A DNA stretch of 33,167 bases from Candidatus Altarchaeales archaeon (GTDB lineage Archaea; Altiarchaeota; Altiarchaeia; IMC4; SCGC-AAA252-I15): NCBI GenBank assembly GCA_014727915.1, contig WJMO01000013.1, positions 1-33,167 on the forward strand, written 5' to 3'. The notes beneath the pieces are model-generated. The model ran no database searches and was not told the origin of the DNA. It worked only from the letters and a program-made list of their open reading frames with translations. This document shows positions 30,577 through 33,167 of the stretch, one piece after another (position 1 is the stretch's first letter; each line of letters starts with the position of its first letter). The translations under genes were made by a program, and so were the position numbers.

Positions 30577-31560
30577 ATGACCTCTGAATCCCGGTTCTTC
30601 AAGAGGGCCAGGGCGGTCGTTGACCACGTTAAAAGGCTGAAAGGCCTTCGCAACGACGGCAAGCTGGGGGAGGCCGAGTATTCCGAGAAGGTCAAGCGCT
30701 TGAGCGCTGAGATGCTGGTGTTGAGGGATGAGCACATAAAGCTTTTGGAGTCCAAGATATCCTCGGCGGACCTGGCCATCGGGGGGCTGGAGGGCCAGAG
30801 GGACTCTGGAGTATTGTCCTCCGACGAGTTCCACAGGCTCAAGCGGAAGCTCAGCATGGAACGGCGGGAGCTGGACTCCGAATTGGACATGCTCCAGCTC
30901 TGCGACAGCGAGGAGTATGCCTCATACCTTCGGAAGCAGGTGGAAGCCGACGCCCTGAACAAGAGGTTCGAATGGACTGACGGTCTGGAAATGTACGGGA
31001 AGGCGGTCGGCTCTTCCGACACAGACTCTCCTCCGCGATGGGCTGCTGCCGTGGTGTTGGCCATGGTCGGATTGTCGGTCTTGGCTGCGGTAGCGTCGGG
31101 CAAAGAGCATGCCCTCGTCCTCTTCCCCTCGTTTACTCTAGCGCTCATAGTCCTGTACTCGTACCTATTGCATGCTTCCACGTACCTGGCGGGGTTGGAT
31201 CTTGCGTCTGTCGGCCGGGCCCTCACCTGCCTGATGATGACAGCGCTCATGTCGACCGCTATAATGTCCGTCGTCCTGCTAATAAGCGCCGTAGTCCTGT
31301 CCATAACCTTCTCCACTTCCCTGCCGGGCGCTTTCACGTCTGAGGTGCTGAAGGCATCATACCTGAACCTGCTCGAGGTGGTCTGTCTGGTTGTGGTGTT
31401 GGTAGTGTTCGTGTTCAGCGTCCATGAAGTATATCACACCACCCTGTGGGCGTCCGTCCTGACAGTCATCGTCCACTGCATACTGTCGGTGCTGGCCGCC
31501 CTGTCGATGTTCCTCCTGTTCCTCTCCCTTCCAGAGGAGGTTTTTATTCTTCTCCTCTGA
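30577..31560 (+). CDS. membrane protein with N-terminal coiled coil and SHOCT-like repeats
   Basis: This is a 327-residue protein. The first 140 residues are a charged coiled coil containing two SHOCT-like hairpins, LRNDGKLGEAEYSEKVKRLSAEM and LEGQRDSGVLSSDEFHRLKRKL. The rest holds about five or six membrane segments (AAAVVLAMVGLSVLAAVAS; LVLFPSFTLALIVLYSYLLHA; MMTALMSTAIMSVVLLISAVVLSI; LLEVVCLVVVLVVFVFSV; SVLTVIVHCILSVLAALSMFLLFL). No catalytic residue pattern is seen. It lies 15 bases after flavodoxin. Its last 20 codons contain the TATA box of mtnA. Function unknown; the coiled coil should face the cytoplasm. Confidence 0.65.
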   Translation: MTSESRFFKRARAVVDHVKRLKGLRNDGKLGEAEYSEKVKRLSAEMLVLRDEHIKLLESKISSADLAIGGLEGQRDSGVLSSDEFHRLKRKLSMERRELDSELDMLQLCDSEEYASYLRKQVEADALNKRFEWTDGLEMYGKAVGSSDTDSPPRWAAAVVLAMVGLSVLAAVASGKEHALVLFPSFTLALIVLYSYLLHASTYLAGLDLASVGRALTCLMMTALMSTAIMSVVLLISAVVLSITFSTSLPGAFTSEVLKASYLNLLEVVCLVVVLVVFVFSVHEVYHTTLWASVLTVIVHCILSVLAALSMFLLFLSLPEEVFILLL

Positions 31561-31570
31561 TAATGGGAAC

Positions 31571-32551
<981 letters not shown>

Positions 32552-32565
32552 ACAATGTTCAACAC

Positions 32566-32573
32566 TTTTTAAG
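32566..32573 (+). promoter_or_regulatory. TATA box of the terminal membrane protein gene
   Basis: TTTTTAAG lies 27 bases before ATG 32597, predicting a leaderless mRNA. The flanking AACAC...GTGTT (32561-32578) arms followed by TTTT could also act as a weak terminator for mtnA. Confidence 0.45.
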
Positions 32574-32596
32574 GTGTTTTGCCCTGATAATCCCTT

Positions 32597-33082
32597 ATGG
32601 ACTTCGGGTTGGGGTTTATCATCGGCCTCTGCGCGGTCTCAGTGCTGGGGGCCTACATATACTCCAGGTGGTATGCTCACTTCTACAAGCTGCCCCACCT
32701 CTCCCGGACGGAGATAAGCCTGCAGATCGACGAGAAGGTCGTCTACCTTCCCCACGTCTCCTCGGTCCGCGAGGAGTTCGTGTTCAGCATGTTCCTCATG
32801 CTCGTGACCGCCCTCCTGGGCTTCATAGTCTACCTTCTAGCCTTCTACCTGCTGGACATGTACTTGGACGGTATCATGGCCAACATGGCCTTGGCCATGC
32901 TGCTGACCGGCTTGGGCGGAGCCTTGGGTTTTGCTTTGAGCCTGTCGAAGAAGACGGTCATCTACGAATCCAGCGGATCCCATCACACCCTGCATTTGAA
33001 GGACATTGACACGGTCCAGTTCCGCCAGGAGCTGACCAGGGACATCTGGGACTACTACAAGCAAATACACAAAGTCAAATAA
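32597..33082 (+). CDS. three-helix membrane protein of unknown function
   Basis: This 161-residue protein begins with a membrane segment LGFIIGLCAVSVLGAYIYS. A short soluble stretch SRTEISLQIDEKVVYLPHVSSVREE follows, then two more membrane segments: FVFSMFLMLVTALLGFIVYLLAFYLLDMYL and MANMALAMLLTGLGGALGFALSLS. The C-terminal soluble part KKTVIYESSGSHHTLHLKDIDTVQFRQELTRDIWDYYKQI has alternating strands. No family recognised. The remaining 85 bases to the window end are AT-rich, with an oligo-T run near 33141-33150 that may be its terminator. Confidence 0.65.
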   Translation: MDFGLGFIIGLCAVSVLGAYIYSRWYAHFYKLPHLSRTEISLQIDEKVVYLPHVSSVREEFVFSMFLMLVTALLGFIVYLLAFYLLDMYLDGIMANMALAMLLTGLGGALGFALSLSKKTVIYESSGSHHTLHLKDIDTVQFRQELTRDIWDYYKQIHKVK

Positions 33083-33167
33083 ATCATAAAATATTCAAAA
33101 TTATTTGAAAAAAAATATAAACTGTTTGAAATACCAAGCTTTTTTATTTCCTGGTCTGAATACTCTA

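Overview
The window is a densely packed stretch of an archaeal chromosome. Domain-level evidence: an exosome Csl4 subunit followed one base later by RNA polymerase subunit Rpo11 (RpoL), an archaeal Oxa1/EMC3-like DUF106 membrane protein, a single-domain KaiC/RAD55-type ATPase, a COG2522-type HTH regulator, a tRNA without encoded CCA, and many genes with a TATA box about 26-28 bases upstream of the start codon (short-leader or leaderless mRNAs) alongside operon-internal genes with Shine-Dalgarno sequences. The lineage cannot be fixed by eye; the biosynthetic breadth argues against a minimal DPANN symbiont, and the compatible-solute genes suggest exposure to osmotic stress.

Layout. 1-342 is the tail of an AT-rich DUF4143-type ATPase gene, compositionally unlike the rest. 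550-5209 (minus) is a run of nine tightly spaced genes: DUF134 regulator, Mrp/NBP35 Fe-S carrier, a small Cys protein, a zinc-ribbon protein, a J-domain protein, a CMD/AhpD-like protein, a DUF89 phosphatase, a radical SAM enzyme and TrmO. A palindromic operator pair brackets the promoter of the first gene. 5379-6987 holds DUF106, a methyltransferase-like orphan and two small genes that share an unusual duplicated promoter. 7281-11099 (plus) is a basic small protein plus asnO-ngg, the N-acetylglutaminylglutamine amide (NAGGN) osmolyte pathway. 11102-15040 (minus) holds an orphan, a UPF0316 membrane protein, a frameshifted membrane-protein gene and a sulfatase-superfamily enzyme.

15083-21113 is a sulfur amino acid island: cysK, cysE, tRNA-Cys(GCA) and cysS in one minus-strand run, metY-metX in another, and between them a divergent HTH regulator. 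The promoters of cysK, metY and the regulator all carry the same TTAAC-N3/4-GTTAA palindrome just downstream of the TATA box, so this looks like a self-contained, probably autoregulated cysteine/methionine regulon. The cysK transcript also has a roughly 110-base leader that can fold.

21256-23518 contains small and orphan genes, including a paralogue of the zinc-finger protein at 6499. 23526-25164 is a three-gene overlapping cassette: winged helix, membrane-anchored coiled coil, KaiC-like ATPase. 25217-27745 is csl4-rpoL-Hsp20-like and ahcY. 27800-33082 (plus) holds a GT-A glycosyltransferase resembling compatible-solute synthases, a class II aldolase, GNAT, flavodoxin, a coiled-coil membrane protein, MtnA and a small membrane protein. 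AhcY, MtnA, the aldolase, MetX/MetY and CysK/CysE together make methionine, cysteine and SAM-by-product recycling the dominant metabolic theme of the window.
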